From NCBI RefSeq assembly GCF_017601095.1, contig NZ_JAGFUX010000007.1, positions 62,001 through 126,000 on the forward strand: a stretch of DNA of 64,000 nt, in the 5' to 3' direction. Under the pieces are notes generated by a model that made no database searches, had not been told where the DNA came from, and saw only the letters and a program-made list of their open reading frames with translations. Position numbers and translations under genes: made by a program. This DNA comes from Streptococcus suis (GTDB lineage: Bacteria > Bacillota > Bacilli > Lactobacillales > Streptococcaceae). Each line of letters opens with the position of its first letter. Position 1 is the first letter of the stretch. Shown here in pieces: positions 37,027 to 46,030 of this stretch.

Positions 37027-37340
37027 TTGCGTAGGCTCCCTTCTATGATTCCGTCGATGGTGCGCTTGTAGTTGGTCCATTCTTCCTCGAGAAATGGGAT
37101 GTGACTCCTTCCTGCTGGGCTGATGGTGTAATATTTGCGTTTCCGCCCCAAGTATTCTTGCTGGTAGGTGGTGACGTAGCCAGCCTTTTCCAGTTTTTTG
37201 AGAATGGGGTAGAGTGTTGATTCTTTGATATCCGCTGCTAACTTAATGGTCTGACTGATTTCATAGCCATAGGAATCCTGCTTATCGAGGATAGATAAAA
37301 TCAGAAATTCAATTAAGATAGAGGAGACGGGATAGTACAT
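37023..37340 (-). CDS. PadR family transcriptional regulator
   Basis: A 105-residue PadR protein. The winged helix has LILSILDKQDSYGYEISQTIKLAADIKESTLYPILKKLEKAGYVTTYQQEYLGRKRKYYTISPAGR (about 12-78), with a short C-terminal dimerisation helix. It is the first gene of the HAAS/DUF4097 operon and is translationally coupled to the next gene. It probably represses the operon from the inverted repeat directly upstream. Confidence 0.93.
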   Translation of the reverse strand: MYYPVSSILIEFLILSILDKQDSYGYEISQTIKLAADIKESTLYPILKKLEKAGYVTTYQQEYLGRKRKYYTISPAGRSHIPFLEEEWTNYKRTIDGIIEGSLRK

Positions 37341-37351
37341 GCAATCACCTC

Positions 37352-37401
37352 TTTATCCTTATGTAAAATATTTATATATAAATTATATACATAAGGATAA
37401 A
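37352..37401. promoter_or_regulatory. Long perfect inverted repeat in the padR/AEC intergenic promoter
   Basis: TTTATCCTTATGTA (37352-37365) and TACATAAGGATAAA (37388-37401) are perfect 14-bp arms 22 bases apart. The arms contain ATGT and ACAT, the half-sites of PadR operators, and the AT-rich centre holds TATAAT-like -10 elements on the minus strand. A second AT palindrome (TATATAAAA-A-TTTTATATA) follows near 37417-37435. Operator function is inferred. Confidence 0.6.
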
Positions 37402-37488
37402 AAAGGTCAAGTCTTATATATAAAAATTTTATATAAAGATGGAAGAGAGTGTGCTATACTAAAAAAAACTAGAGAAGGAGGAGTCAAT

Positions 37489-38394
37489 TTGCCAGCATTT
37501 ATTTATCGTGCCCTTGGGTTTGTCTTTGTTATGGGGATCGGCTATATATTACGACATCGAGGCCTTGTCAAGAAGGAGGATGCCCGCATCTTTTCGACCA
37601 TCCTGATGAATGTGACCCTACCATCAGCCTTACTCTTGTCCTCTCAATCCATGAAAGTGGAACAGATTACCTTCTTGCCATTTTTCTTGGGGATTGTTGC
37701 CAATCTTTGTTTGCTAGTAGCTAGTTATGTGGTTTGGCGAAAGGATAGGCATAAGCAGGCAGCAGTCATGGTGGGCTTGAGTGGTTATAATATCGGCACC
37801 TTTACCCTACCCTTTGTGCAAGCTTTTTTTCCAGCTAGCAGTTTAGCAACGGTTCTTTTGTTTGATGCTGGCAATGCCATTATGGTATTGGGTGGTAATT
37901 TTAGTCTGGCCAGTCAGTTAACCAATCAGGCTTCGCCAGGTTTTTGGCGCAGTCTCAAGCCACTGGGCAAATCGCTTCCCTTATTGGTTTACTTATTAAC
38001 CTTGACCCTGGCCTATTTCTCCATTTCCTTACCTCAAGATCTTTTGTCTATCTTTTCTATCGCTGCCCAAGCCAATCCCTTTCTTGCCATGCTGTATTTG
38101 GGAGTATTATTAGATTTTCCAGTCAGTTGGGCAGGCTGGAAGGAGCTGGTTCAGGGCTACTGGGTTCGTTTGTTGACCAATTTCTGTCTGGCTGGTTTGG
38201 TCTTCTATGGCCTGCCTCTTTCTTCCTCTCAGACTTGGATGGTCTTGTTATGCCTTTTGTCTCCCATCTCAGTCTTGGCTCCCTTTTACGCTTGGAAGTT
38301 GGGTAGTGATGGAGCAGAGGCTGCCAATCTCAACTCGCTATCCATTTTAGGAAGTCTGCTTGCTTTGTTTGCTCAGCTATATTTTGGACCATAA
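37489..38394 (+). CDS. AEC family transporter (auxin efflux carrier-like)
   Basis: A 301-residue membrane protein with about ten hydrophobic segments. Typical AEC features are GFVFVMGIGYILRHRGLVKKEDARIFSTILMNVTLPSALLLSS at the N-terminus and GLSGYNIGTFTLPFVQAFF near residue 90. Bacterial members carry organic acids such as malate; substrate unknown. The start is TTG 37489, supported by AAGGAGG 7 bases upstream and by family alignment. Longer in-frame extensions reach into the padR operator and are not credible. -10 TATACT near 37455. Confidence 0.82.
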   Translation: MPAFIYRALGFVFVMGIGYILRHRGLVKKEDARIFSTILMNVTLPSALLLSSQSMKVEQITFLPFFLGIVANLCLLVASYVVWRKDRHKQAAVMVGLSGYNIGTFTLPFVQAFFPASSLATVLLFDAGNAIMVLGGNFSLASQLTNQASPGFWRSLKPLGKSLPLLVYLLTLTLAYFSISLPQDLLSIFSIAAQANPFLAMLYLGVLLDFPVSWAGWKELVQGYWVRLLTNFCLAGLVFYGLPLSSSQTWMVLLCLLSPISVLAPFYAWKLGSDGAEAANLNSLSILGSLLALFAQLYFGP

Positions 38395-38399
38395 AAAAG

Positions 38400-38427
38400 A
38401 CACCTGTTCAGGAGAACAGGTGTTTTA
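38400..38427. terminator. Bidirectional terminator after the AEC gene
   Basis: ACACCTGTTC / GAACAGGTGT with loop AGGA, flanked by an A run and by TTTT. Confidence 0.88.
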
Positions 38428-38430
38428 GCC

Positions 38431-38832
38431 TTAGTTCAAGAAGAACTCTTGTGGACCTTTGTAGCTATGTGCTTCTTTGAAGGCCATATAAACATTAATC
38501 AATGGTGTAAAGAAGAGGTAGAAGACGGACTGTACAGTTGATAAGCCGAAGGCACGTCCATAGTTGTATGTCAAATAAAGGCTATAAAGTGGACCAGCAA
38601 CTGGAATCAAGATAAAGAGGATAAAGATACCTTTTTCTTCACCAAATGTGATGCATTGTTGGATATAAAGGTTATAAATTGGAATCAGGGCCTTCCAAGC
38701 TGCATAACCAGCACGGCGGAAGAGGACCATGTTTGAAAAAATGGTCAAGAGATACCAAATGACTGTGACGGCGATGGAGATCAACCAAAAGCCAATCAAC
38801 ATGCCATTTAACAAAGCTTCATCAGAATACAT
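38431..38832 (-). CDS. DUF5684-type small membrane protein
   Basis: A 133-residue protein with three hydrophobic stretches (about 12-35, 64-88, 100-120). LFRRAGYAAWKALIPIYNLYI and GPLYSLYLTYNYGRAFG match the DUF5684 pattern of small polytopic proteins of unknown function. Monocistronic and convergent with the AEC gene. I cannot propose a role. Confidence 0.75.
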   Translation of the reverse strand: MYSDEALLNGMLIGFWLISIAVTVIWYLLTIFSNMVLFRRAGYAAWKALIPIYNLYIQQCITFGEEKGIFILFILIPVAGPLYSLYLTYNYGRAFGLSTVQSVFYLFFTPLINVYMAFKEAHSYKGPQEFFLN

Positions 38833-38927
38833 AAACGAATCTCCTTTTTCTTTTATGACTTCATTATACCAGTATTAATTCAATAATACAATATAAATGT
38901 GCATTTTTTTGAAAATTTTTCTGAAAA

Positions 38928-38953
38928 AGTCGATTTTCTTGGGAAAATCGACT
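38928..38953 (-). terminator. pepT terminator
   Basis: A perfect 11-bp stem AGTCGATTTTC / GAAAATCGACT with 4-base loop. On the minus strand it is followed by TTTTTC. It lies 7 bases after the pepT stop. Confidence 0.88.
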
Positions 38954-38959
38954 GAAAAG

Positions 38960-40180
38960 TTAATTGTAAGAAACGATTCCGAGGATGACATCAACGGCTT
39001 TTTCCATGGTTTCGAGGCTGACAAACTCGAAGCGGCCGTGCATATTTTCTCCACCTGCGAAGATATTTGGCGTTGGAATGCCCATGAAGGAAATCTTGGA
39101 GCCGTCTGTTCCGCCGCGAACTGGCTCGATCAGTGGCTTGATACCTAGATTTTCCATGACGTCCTTAGCGATGTTGATAGGGGTCATGTCTTTTTCGATG
39201 ATTTTCTTCATGTTGTAGTACTGGTCATGCAGGTTGACAATGACGCGTGGAGTGTCAAAGGCCTCATTCATTTTTTCAGCGATGTCTAACATGAGCTGTT
39301 TGCGGGCAAGGAAATCCTCTTCCTCAAAGTCGCGGATGATATAGGTGGTAGAAGCAGTATCGACACTGCCCACCATGTTCATCAAGTGGAAGAAGCCTTC
39401 ATAGCCTTCAGTTTTTTCAGGGCGGTCTGCTTCTGGAAGGGCATTGTGGAAGTCAATAGCTAATTGGAAAGCGTTAATCATCTGATCCTTGGCAGATCCT
39501 GGGTGGACATTGCGTCCAAGGAAATCAATCTTGGCAGCAGCTGCTGAGAAGGTTTCGTACTGGAGTTCGCCCAGCGGTCCGCCGTCCATGGTGTAGGCAA
39601 AGTCCACATCAAAATCTTCCACATCAAACTTGTCAGCACCGACCCCGATTTCTTCGTCAGGACCAAAGCCGACACGGATTTCGCAGTGTTTGATGTCTGG
39701 ATTTTGTACCAGGTACTCAATAGCCGTCATGATTTCGGCAATGCCTGACTTGTCATCAGAACCCAGCAAGGTGGTACCGTCTGTGGTAATCAGTGTTTGA
39801 CCCTGGTAGTTGGCAAGTTGTGGGAAGTCTTTTGGATGCAATTCATAGCCAGAAGTTCCCAAGGCAATCGGTTTGCCGTCGTAGTTTTCGATGATCTGCG
39901 GGTTGACACCTTCTGCGTTGAAATCCGCCGTATCCATGTGGGCGATGAAGCCAATCTTACGTGTCAAACTCGGGTCGTTGGCAGGGAGTGTTCCCACTGC
40001 AAAACCATTTGGCAGGTAGTGAACATTCTGTAAGCCGATGCGTTCCATTTCAGGCAGAAGGATATTCTGTGCGAACTCGACTTGGTTTTGGGTAGAAGGA
40101 GTAGTTGTCGAATTTTCATCTGAGCGAGTATTTTCTTTGACATAGACTAAAAAACGGTCTAAGAGTGTTGGGTATTTCAT
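38960..40180 (-). CDS. pepT: Peptidase T (tripeptide aminopeptidase)
   Basis: A 406-residue M20B metallopeptidase, normal length. Zinc-site motifs in order are [12 protein letters not shown] (His about 81), [14 protein letters not shown] (Asp about 143), [15 protein letters not shown] (catalytic Glu about 176), TMDGGPLGE and the C-terminal [12 protein letters not shown]. Releases N-terminal residues from tripeptides in the cytosol. The Cof phosphatase gene ends 9 bases before its start and may be co-transcribed. Confidence 0.96.
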   Translation of the reverse strand: MKYPTLLDRFLVYVKENTRSDENSTTTPSTQNQVEFAQNILLPEMERIGLQNVHYLPNGFAVGTLPANDPSLTRKIGFIAHMDTADFNAEGVNPQIIENYDGKPIALGTSGYELHPKDFPQLANYQGQTLITTDGTTLLGSDDKSGIAEIMTAIEYLVQNPDIKHCEIRVGFGPDEEIGVGADKFDVEDFDVDFAYTMDGGPLGELQYETFSAAAAKIDFLGRNVHPGSAKDQMINAFQLAIDFHNALPEADRPEKTEGYEGFFHLMNMVGSVDTASTTYIIRDFEEEDFLARKQLMLDIAEKMNEAFDTPRVIVNLHDQYYNMKKIIEKDMTPINIAKDVMENLGIKPLIEPVRGGTDGSKISFMGIPTPNIFAGGENMHGRFEFVSLETMEKAVDVILGIVSYN

Positions 40181-40189
40181 AGTATCTCC

Positions 40190-41005
40190 TTATTTGTTCA
40201 AAATGTGTTTTTCAATGGCCTTGGCAACGCCGTTGTTCTCATTGGTGTCTGTGATGTCTTGGGCGATTGCCTTGACCTGCTCGTTGGCGTTGCCCATTGC
40301 AATTCCTAAACCAGCAAATTCAATCATTTCCAGGTCGTTGTTGGCATCTCCCATAGCCATGATTTCTTCAGGAAGGATACCGAGACGGTCTGCCAATTTT
40401 TTCAAACCAGTGGCCTTGCTTGCACCGTTTGGCAAAATTTCCAAGAGATAGTCCTGTGAACGAACGGTGGAATAGCGTTTGCTGAGTACAGGATTGTGTT
40501 GATTTTCAAAGGCATCGATATGCTCTTTTTCACCGACGAACATGGCTTCAAAGAAGCGATGCTGACCTGATTGGGCTTCCTTCAAATTAATTGGTTGAGG
40601 AGTCATGCCCACTAAATGTGCGTCTAAATCGACCATATCATTTGCTTTTTCGGCAAGAACAAAGTAGTCCTCTTCGTCAAATAAGGAAATTTGAACATGG
40701 TCATTCTCAATAAAGGTAGCTAGGTAGTCAATATCAGCAATAGACAGTTCTTCCCAGTCAATCAGTTTCCAATCCTTTGTTGAATGGGTTGAGCAACCGT
40801 TATTGACAATGATATATTCATCTTCGATGTCAAAGCCAAGTTGCTCTACGAAAGGCTTAACGCCAACCAAGGGACGGCCTGTACACAAAACGACTGTCAC
40901 ACCAGCTGCCACAGCCTTATGGATGGCATCAATCTGCGGCTGCATCAATTCTTTATTCTCGTTTAGGAGCGTACCGTCCATGTCGAGGGCGATCAGTTTA
41001 ATCAT
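40190..41005 (-). CDS. Cof-type HAD phosphatase
   Basis: A 271-residue HAD-superfamily IIB sugar phosphatase. Motif I is ALDMDGTLLNENK with the nucleophile Asp8. Motif II is VVLCTGRPLVG. A type C2 cap lies at about 85-190, motif III includes K in GASKATGLKKLADRLG, and motif IV is MAMGDANNDLEMIEFAG. The substrate is probably a sugar phosphate or related metabolite. I start at ATG 41005 because AAGGAGGTAATT precedes it; a longer in-frame extension adds sequence unlike the family. Confidence 0.92.
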   Translation of the reverse strand: MIKLIALDMDGTLLNENKELMQPQIDAIHKAVAAGVTVVLCTGRPLVGVKPFVEQLGFDIEDEYIIVNNGCSTHSTKDWKLIDWEELSIADIDYLATFIENDHVQISLFDEEDYFVLAEKANDMVDLDAHLVGMTPQPINLKEAQSGQHRFFEAMFVGEKEHIDAFENQHNPVLSKRYSTVRSQDYLLEILPNGASKATGLKKLADRLGILPEEIMAMGDANNDLEMIEFAGLGIAMGNANEQVKAIAQDITDTNENNGVAKAIEKHILNK

Positions 41006-41173
41006 AATTACCTCCTTGTTTCTACTAGGACTAGTATAGCACAATTTAGAAAGGAGGGGGGAAAGAAATTCGATGAAGAGGTTCAAGAAAGAAAACAAAA
41101 AATCGTCTCCCTAATAGCTTCAAAAACATAGATATAAATGATATACTAAATTAAAAAGTATCAAGGAGTCTTT

Positions 41174-41608
41174 ATGTTAAACCAAACAGACCTATTTCAC
41201 CAAGTTGAACAACGTTTACAATCAGAAGGCATTCTCCAAGAGTTTGAAAGTAAGAATGGGCCGATAAGAGGGAGAATGATGATTCAAGAAGTAGCCATCC
41301 CAGAAGAGTTGAATTTTTCCTTTGATCCAGCTGACCAGGTTAAAGGCTATATGGCTTCCTTTGATTTCTATGAGATGGAATTAGGCATAGCCTATAGTCA
41401 TACACAAAAGAAACCTGCCTCAGGTATTTGGTTTCGTCCTCAGGAGGAAGCTGCCGAAGAGCCTAGTAAAGAATGGATCGAATTTTTTATCAATACCTTG
41501 TTTGAAAACCTGAGTCATGAAGCAGGAATAGGCATGCCCATATTCAGTTTTGTTAATGATACAAGTGATTTTACCCTGATACCGACTGTTAAAAACACAA
41601 AAATGTAA
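41174..41608 (+). CDS. Uncharacterised 144-residue protein
   Basis: Not recognised. It is acidic and soluble, with no signal peptide or membrane helix. It has a predicted mixed alpha/beta pattern (IQEVAIPEELNFSFDPADQVKGYMASFDFYEMELGIAYSH) and a helical segment EEPSKEWIEFFINTLFENLS. Good ribosome binding site (CAAGGAG), and TATACT near 41143 supports expression. Its last codon and stop overlap the cre-like site of the following GH3 gene. It could be a small cytoplasmic accessory protein, but no function can be assigned. Confidence 0.6.
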   Translation: MLNQTDLFHQVEQRLQSEGILQEFESKNGPIRGRMMIQEVAIPEELNFSFDPADQVKGYMASFDFYEMELGIAYSHTQKKPASGIWFRPQEEAAEEPSKEWIEFFINTLFENLSHEAGIGMPIFSFVNDTSDFTLIPTVKNTKM

Positions 41609-41640
41609 TCGTTTACAATTTTCTTGAATTATGTTAATAT
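41604..41640 (+). promoter_or_regulatory. cre site (CcpA) overlapping the GH3 promoter
   Basis: TGTAATCGTTTACA (41604-41617) matches the catabolite response element pattern TGWAANCGNTNWCA. Its right half contains TTTACA (41612-41617), which sits 17 bases before TAATAT (41635-41640) and can serve as the -35. This geometry predicts repression by CcpA when preferred sugars are present. Confidence 0.65.
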
Positions 41641-41667
41641 ATCATTAAAACAAAGGAGGAAAAATAG

Positions 41668-44352
41668 ATGAAAAAGTACCAAACCTATCTAGCGGCAGCA
41701 GCCCTGGTAGCAACCCTTGTCCCAGCTATGGAGGCAAAGGCTGAGACAGACCTTTCTGTCAACCAACCAAGTTCTGGTAGCAGCATAGAAAGTCAACCTG
41801 TGGTTACAGAGACAGGTGGATCCAGTAATGTAGCACCTGAAGCGGCAACTAGCGAAGAGGCTCCTTCTTCTAGCCCAGTTACAGAAACACCAACTGAGGA
41901 GTTGACACAGCCCAATGAAGAGCCTCTTATTGCCACGACTGAGGAAAAAGATCTAGATGGACTGATTTCAGATATGACAGTCCGACAAAAAATCACTCAT
42001 ATGTTGATGCCAGACTTTCGTAAATGGCAGGCAGAAGGTGAAGCAGCAGCAACGGATGTTACAGTTGTGCATGACGAGATTGCAGAAGCTATAGATCAGT
42101 ATGACTTTGGAGGTGTTATCCTCTTTGCAGAAAACGTTAAGGCGACAGATCAGACCTTCCATTTAACCCAGGCCTTGCAAGATGCAGCTATCAGCAATAA
42201 GGCCAATAATGGAAAAATTCCTCTCTTGATTGGGATTGACCAAGAAGGGGGGATCGTTTATCGTTTAGGTTCAGGAACAGCTCTTCCTGGCAACATGGCA
42301 ATCGGCGCAACGGACAGCACCAAGATTGCTAAAGAAGCAGGTGAAATCATTGGTCGGGAGCTGTCAGCCTTGGGCATCAACGTTGATTTCGCCCCAGTTT
42401 TGGATACCAATAATAATCCCAATAACCCTGTTATCGGCCTTCGTTCCTTCTCATCTGATCCTGAAAGAGTTGCTCGACTAGGTGTGGCTATGATGTCAGG
42501 TATTCAAGATTATAATGTAGCAGTTGCAGCCAAGCATTTCCCAGGACATGGGGATACTGCGGTGGATTCCCATACTGGGCTTCCTTTGGTTGATAAGTCC
42601 TATGATCAGTTGAATGCTCTGGAACTCTTGCCTTTCAAAGTGGCAGTTGAAAATGGTGTCGATATGCTGATGACTGCTCATATCCAATACCCACAGATTG
42701 AAAAAGACAAGGTGATTTCAAAAGATTCTGGAGAAGAAATTTATATTCCAGCAACCCTGTCAGACGACATTTTAACAGGCCTAGTCCGAAACCAATATGG
42801 CTACGAGGGGATAATCATTTCAGATGCCATGGGGATGGATGCTATTGCCAAAAACTTTGGTGAGACAGAAGCTGCCTTGATGGCGATTCAAGCCGGTGTG
42901 GATATTGTCCTCATGCCAACTGTTCTTCGTTCCAAGGCGGATTTGGCAAAGATTGATCGAATCATTGATGCGATCGAAGTAGCAGTCCAGTCTGGTCAGT
43001 TAGATGAAAGTCGCCTGGATGCATCTGTGAAACGGATTTTGACTCTCAAGGAAAAACGAGGGGTCCTGAATTTCAAGACAGAAGATAAATCCCTTGAAAC
43101 AGCTTTGGCACAAGTAGGTTCAGAGCTCAACCGTGATCTGGAAAGAATGATTGCAGCAAGTGCCGTAACCGTTGTGAAAAATGACGATACCATCCTACCA
43201 TTTAAGGTGACGGAAGGAGACCATGTCTTACTTCTTGGAGCTTACAACAATGAATTGCCAGGCCTAGAATTGGGAATGCGTCGCCTCAAAGCGGATGGGA
43301 TCATCCCAGAAACGGTCACCTTTGAAGCTGTTCGTTACAACAATCAATCCACCATCGATCAGCTCAAAGAAAAAATTGATGCTGCTAGCCATGTTATTGT
43401 CATCTCAGAAATCGGTAGAGAAGCTCAGCTTGCGGCAGATGTATGGCTAACAAAAATTCCGACAGAAGTCGTAGCTTATGCCAACGAAACCAATAAAAAA
43501 GCAGCAGTCTTGAGTATTTCTAAACCATATGATGTGGCAAACTATCCAGCTGCCAAGGCCATCCTGGCTGTCTATGGCAACAAGGGGATGGATCCAACAG
43601 AATCCCTCCGCCCAGACAATGCATTTGGTCCCAATATCACAGCAGGTGTCGAAGTTGTTTTCAACGGTCTCAAACATATAGGCCGCCTACCAGTTGATAT
43701 TCCGATGATTGAAAACGGAAGCTTATCAGACACAGCGATTGCTTATGGTATAAACTACGGCCTTTTCTATAATGATCCTGTAAAACAGATTGAAGTCAGT
43801 CTACCTGAGTCAGTTCCTCAAAACACCGCCTTTTCAGCCTTGCTTAACTACCATAGTCTTTTGGGCTTGGAAAAAGCAGAGCATACGATCAAGATCCAAA
43901 TCAATACCAAGCATTTCACCGCTCAACCGCACGAAACCTACATCATCGATGGAGATTATGTAATCTTTAACCGTGCAGCCAATGCAAGTGGGAATTTACA
44001 GCTTCATTTAGTAGGAACACAACTTGGAGAAGCCCAGCCAATCCTAGATATTGTCATTCAAGATGCCATTGGTCGTGTCTTCAGCCTTGAAGAAGCAGCC
44101 AATGATTTGCGCCCTGTCTATGTCGTGAAAGCAACAGATGACACCAAAGAGCCAACGCAGCCAACTGAAGGCGGAGCTGACAAGAAAGAGCTGGATACAA
44201 AACCAGTCATCCAACCACTTGCCAATAAGAAAGAAGAAACAAGTTCGAAACAGTTACCAAGTACAGGTCAAGTATCTGATCAGGCTAGTTTGATTCTTGG
44301 ATTAGGACTGGGCTTGTTGGCCTTGGCTTATAAGGGGAGAAGAGAGGTTTAA
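41668..44352 (+). CDS. LPXTG-anchored glycoside hydrolase family 3 protein (NagZ-like beta-N-acetylhexosaminidase)
   Basis: An 894-residue surface enzyme. Signal peptide about 1-26 (cleavage near AKA-E), then a Ser/Thr/Glu-rich linker to about 90. The GH3 catalytic barrel (about 93-450) has LIGIDQEGGIVYRLG, FAPVLDTNNNPNNPVIGLRSFSSDP and the hexosaminidase motif KHFPGHGDTAVDSHTGLP, whose His/Asp pair marks the NagZ branch. The C-terminal GH3 domain runs to about 690, then a beta-rich region. The end carries LPSTG, a hydrophobic helix and RRE, the sortase A signal. It probably removes N-acetylglucosamine from host or wall glycans. No clear terminator after it. Confidence 0.9.
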   Translation: MKKYQTYLAAAALVATLVPAMEAKAETDLSVNQPSSGSSIESQPVVTETGGSSNVAPEAATSEEAPSSSPVTETPTEELTQPNEEPLIATTEEKDLDGLISDMTVRQKITHMLMPDFRKWQAEGEAAATDVTVVHDEIAEAIDQYDFGGVILFAENVKATDQTFHLTQALQDAAISNKANNGKIPLLIGIDQEGGIVYRLGSGTALPGNMAIGATDSTKIAKEAGEIIGRELSALGINVDFAPVLDTNNNPNNPVIGLRSFSSDPERVARLGVAMMSGIQDYNVAVAAKHFPGHGDTAVDSHTGLPLVDKSYDQLNALELLPFKVAVENGVDMLMTAHIQYPQIEKDKVISKDSGEEIYIPATLSDDILTGLVRNQYGYEGIIISDAMGMDAIAKNFGETEAALMAIQAGVDIVLMPTVLRSKADLAKIDRIIDAIEVAVQSGQLDESRLDASVKRILTLKEKRGVLNFKTEDKSLETALAQVGSELNRDLERMIAASAVTVVKNDDTILPFKVTEGDHVLLLGAYNNELPGLELGMRRLKADGIIPETVTFEAVRYNNQSTIDQLKEKIDAASHVIVISEIGREAQLAADVWLTKIPTEVVAYANETNKKAAVLSISKPYDVANYPAAKAILAVYGNKGMDPTESLRPDNAFGPNITAGVEVVFNGLKHIGRLPVDIPMIENGSLSDTAIAYGINYGLFYNDPVKQIEVSLPESVPQNTAFSALLNYHSLLGLEKAEHTIKIQINTKHFTAQPHETYIIDGDYVIFNRAANASGNLQLHLVGTQLGEAQPILDIVIQDAIGRVFSLEEAANDLRPVYVVKATDDTKEPTQPTEGGADKKELDTKPVIQPLANKKEETSSKQLPSTGQVSDQASLILGLGLGLLALAYKGRREV

Positions 44353-44450
44353 AATCAGGCTAACCCCTTGATAAACTGGCTGTTAACTCACATTATGAAA
44401 AAAGGGAAATCAGCCCAAAGAAAAAAATTGTGAAAATTTGAGCGTAAATT

Positions 44451-44479
44451 TTGAAATCGGTATCAAAATCCAGTATAAT
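44451..44479 (+). promoter_or_regulatory. nox promoter
   Basis: -35 TTGAAA (44451-44456), 17-base spacer, -10 TATAAT (44474-44479). A partial TTGTGAA half-site at 44428-44434 recalls Rex operators but lacks the second half. Confidence 0.7.
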
Positions 44480-44523
44480 GGATGATGTAAAAAAATATTT
44501 ATTTTGAAAGTGAGATTTTACTT

Positions 44524-45891
44524 ATGTCTAAAATCGTTGTTGTCGGTGCTAACCACGCAGGTACTGCCGCAATCAAAACTATGTTGACAAATTATGGTCA
44601 AGAAAACGAAATTGTTGTATTTGACCAAAACTCAAACATCTCATTCTTGGGTTGTGGTATGGCTTTGTGGATTGGTGAGCAAATTGCTGGTCCAGAAGGA
44701 CTTTTCTACTCTGATAAAGAACAATTGGAAAGCATGGGCGCAAAAGTTTACATGGAGTCACCTGTTACAGCTATCGACTATGAAGCAAAAACAGTTACTG
44801 CACTTGTAAACGGTCAAGAGCATGTTGAAGCTTACGACAAACTTCTCTTTGCGACAGGTTCACAACCAATCTTGCCACCAATCAAAGGTGCTGCAATCAA
44901 AGAAGGTTCTCTTGAATTTGAAGCAACTCTTGAAAACTTGCAATTCGTTAAATTGTACCAAAACTCAGCAGATGTTATTGAAAAATTGAAAAACAAAGAC
45001 ATCAACCGCGTAGCAGTAGTTGGTGCTGGTTACATCGGTGTTGAGCTTGCAGAAGCATTCCAACGTAAAGGCAAAGAAGTTATCCTTATCGACGTTGTAG
45101 ACACATGTTTGGCTGGTTACTATGACCGCGACTTGTCAGACCTTATGGCTAAAAACATGGAAGACAACGGTATCAAACTTGCCTTTGGTGAAACTGTTCA
45201 AGAAGTTGCTGGTGATGGCAAAGTTGAGAAAATCATCACTGACAAGAACGAATACGATGTTGACATGGTTATCTTGGCTGTTGGTTTCCGTCCAAACACT
45301 GCATTTGCAGGTGAAGGAATCGAGCGCTTCCGCAATGGTGCCTTCCTTGTAAACAAACGCCAAGAAACTTCAATCCCAGGCGTTTACGCTATCGGTGACT
45401 GTGCAACTATCTACGACAACGCTACTGGCGACACAAGCTACATCGCATTGGCTTCAAACGCCGTACGTACTGGTATCGTAGCAGCTCACAACATCTGTGG
45501 TACTGACCTTGAAGGTATCGGTGTACAAGGTTCTAACGGTATCTCTATCTATGGTCTTAACCTTGTATCAACAGGTTTGACACTTGAAAAAGCTACTCGT
45601 CTTGGTTTGAATGCAGCTGTTGCTGAAGTAACTGACAACCAAAAACCAGAATTCATGGAGCATGGTAACTTCCCAGTAACTATCAAGATCGTTTACGATA
45701 AAGATTCACGTCGTATCCTTGGTGCGCAAATGGCAGCTCGTGAAGATATCTCATTGGGTATCCACCTCTTCTCATTGGCAATCCAAGAAGGCGTAACAAT
45801 CGAAAAATTGGCATTGACAGACTTGTTCTTCTTGCCACACTTCAACAAACCATACAACTACATCACAGTAGCTGCTTTGGGTGCTGAATAA
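44524..45891 (+). CDS. nox: NADH oxidase (H2O-forming)
   Basis: A 455-residue flavoprotein of the pyridine nucleotide-disulfide family. It has N-terminal FAD-binding [12 protein letters not shown] with His11, the redox-active Cys44 in [10 protein letters not shown], the NAD-binding [17 protein letters not shown] near residue 162, and the second FAD motif VYAIGDCAT near 283. Reduces oxygen to water with NADH, regenerating NAD and detoxifying oxygen. Codon bias is strong, indicating high expression. Monocistronic. Confidence 0.96.
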   Translation: MSKIVVVGANHAGTAAIKTMLTNYGQENEIVVFDQNSNISFLGCGMALWIGEQIAGPEGLFYSDKEQLESMGAKVYMESPVTAIDYEAKTVTALVNGQEHVEAYDKLLFATGSQPILPPIKGAAIKEGSLEFEATLENLQFVKLYQNSADVIEKLKNKDINRVAVVGAGYIGVELAEAFQRKGKEVILIDVVDTCLAGYYDRDLSDLMAKNMEDNGIKLAFGETVQEVAGDGKVEKIITDKNEYDVDMVILAVGFRPNTAFAGEGIERFRNGAFLVNKRQETSIPGVYAIGDCATIYDNATGDTSYIALASNAVRTGIVAAHNICGTDLEGIGVQGSNGISIYGLNLVSTGLTLEKATRLGLNAAVAEVTDNQKPEFMEHGNFPVTIKIVYDKDSRRILGAQMAAREDISLGIHLFSLAIQEGVTIEKLALTDLFFLPHFNKPYNYITVAALGAE

Positions 45892-45911
45892 TCTATTCGA
45901 TGAATATCTAA

Positions 45912-45938
45912 GGCTCAGAGATTTCTCTGGGCTTTTTT
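45912..45938 (+). terminator. nox terminator
   Basis: GCTCAGA / TCTGGGC with a short loop followed by TTTTTT. Confidence 0.8.
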
Positions 45939-46030
45939 GTTGAGAAATTTTGTTCTACATTGCTGGACTACTTTTTAATCGATTTTTTGGTATAATGGAG
46001 AGTATGAAGTTTTAGAGAAAGTATGAGAAT

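Noticed and set aside
37339..37488. Longer N-terminus for the AEC transporter
   Set aside because: It would cover the padR operator palindrome and the promoter. TTG 37489 has AAGGAGG at proper spacing and fits the family start.
44428..44445. Rex operator upstream of nox
   Set aside because: TTGTGAA is present but the second half (TTCACAA-like) is missing, so it is no more than a half-site.
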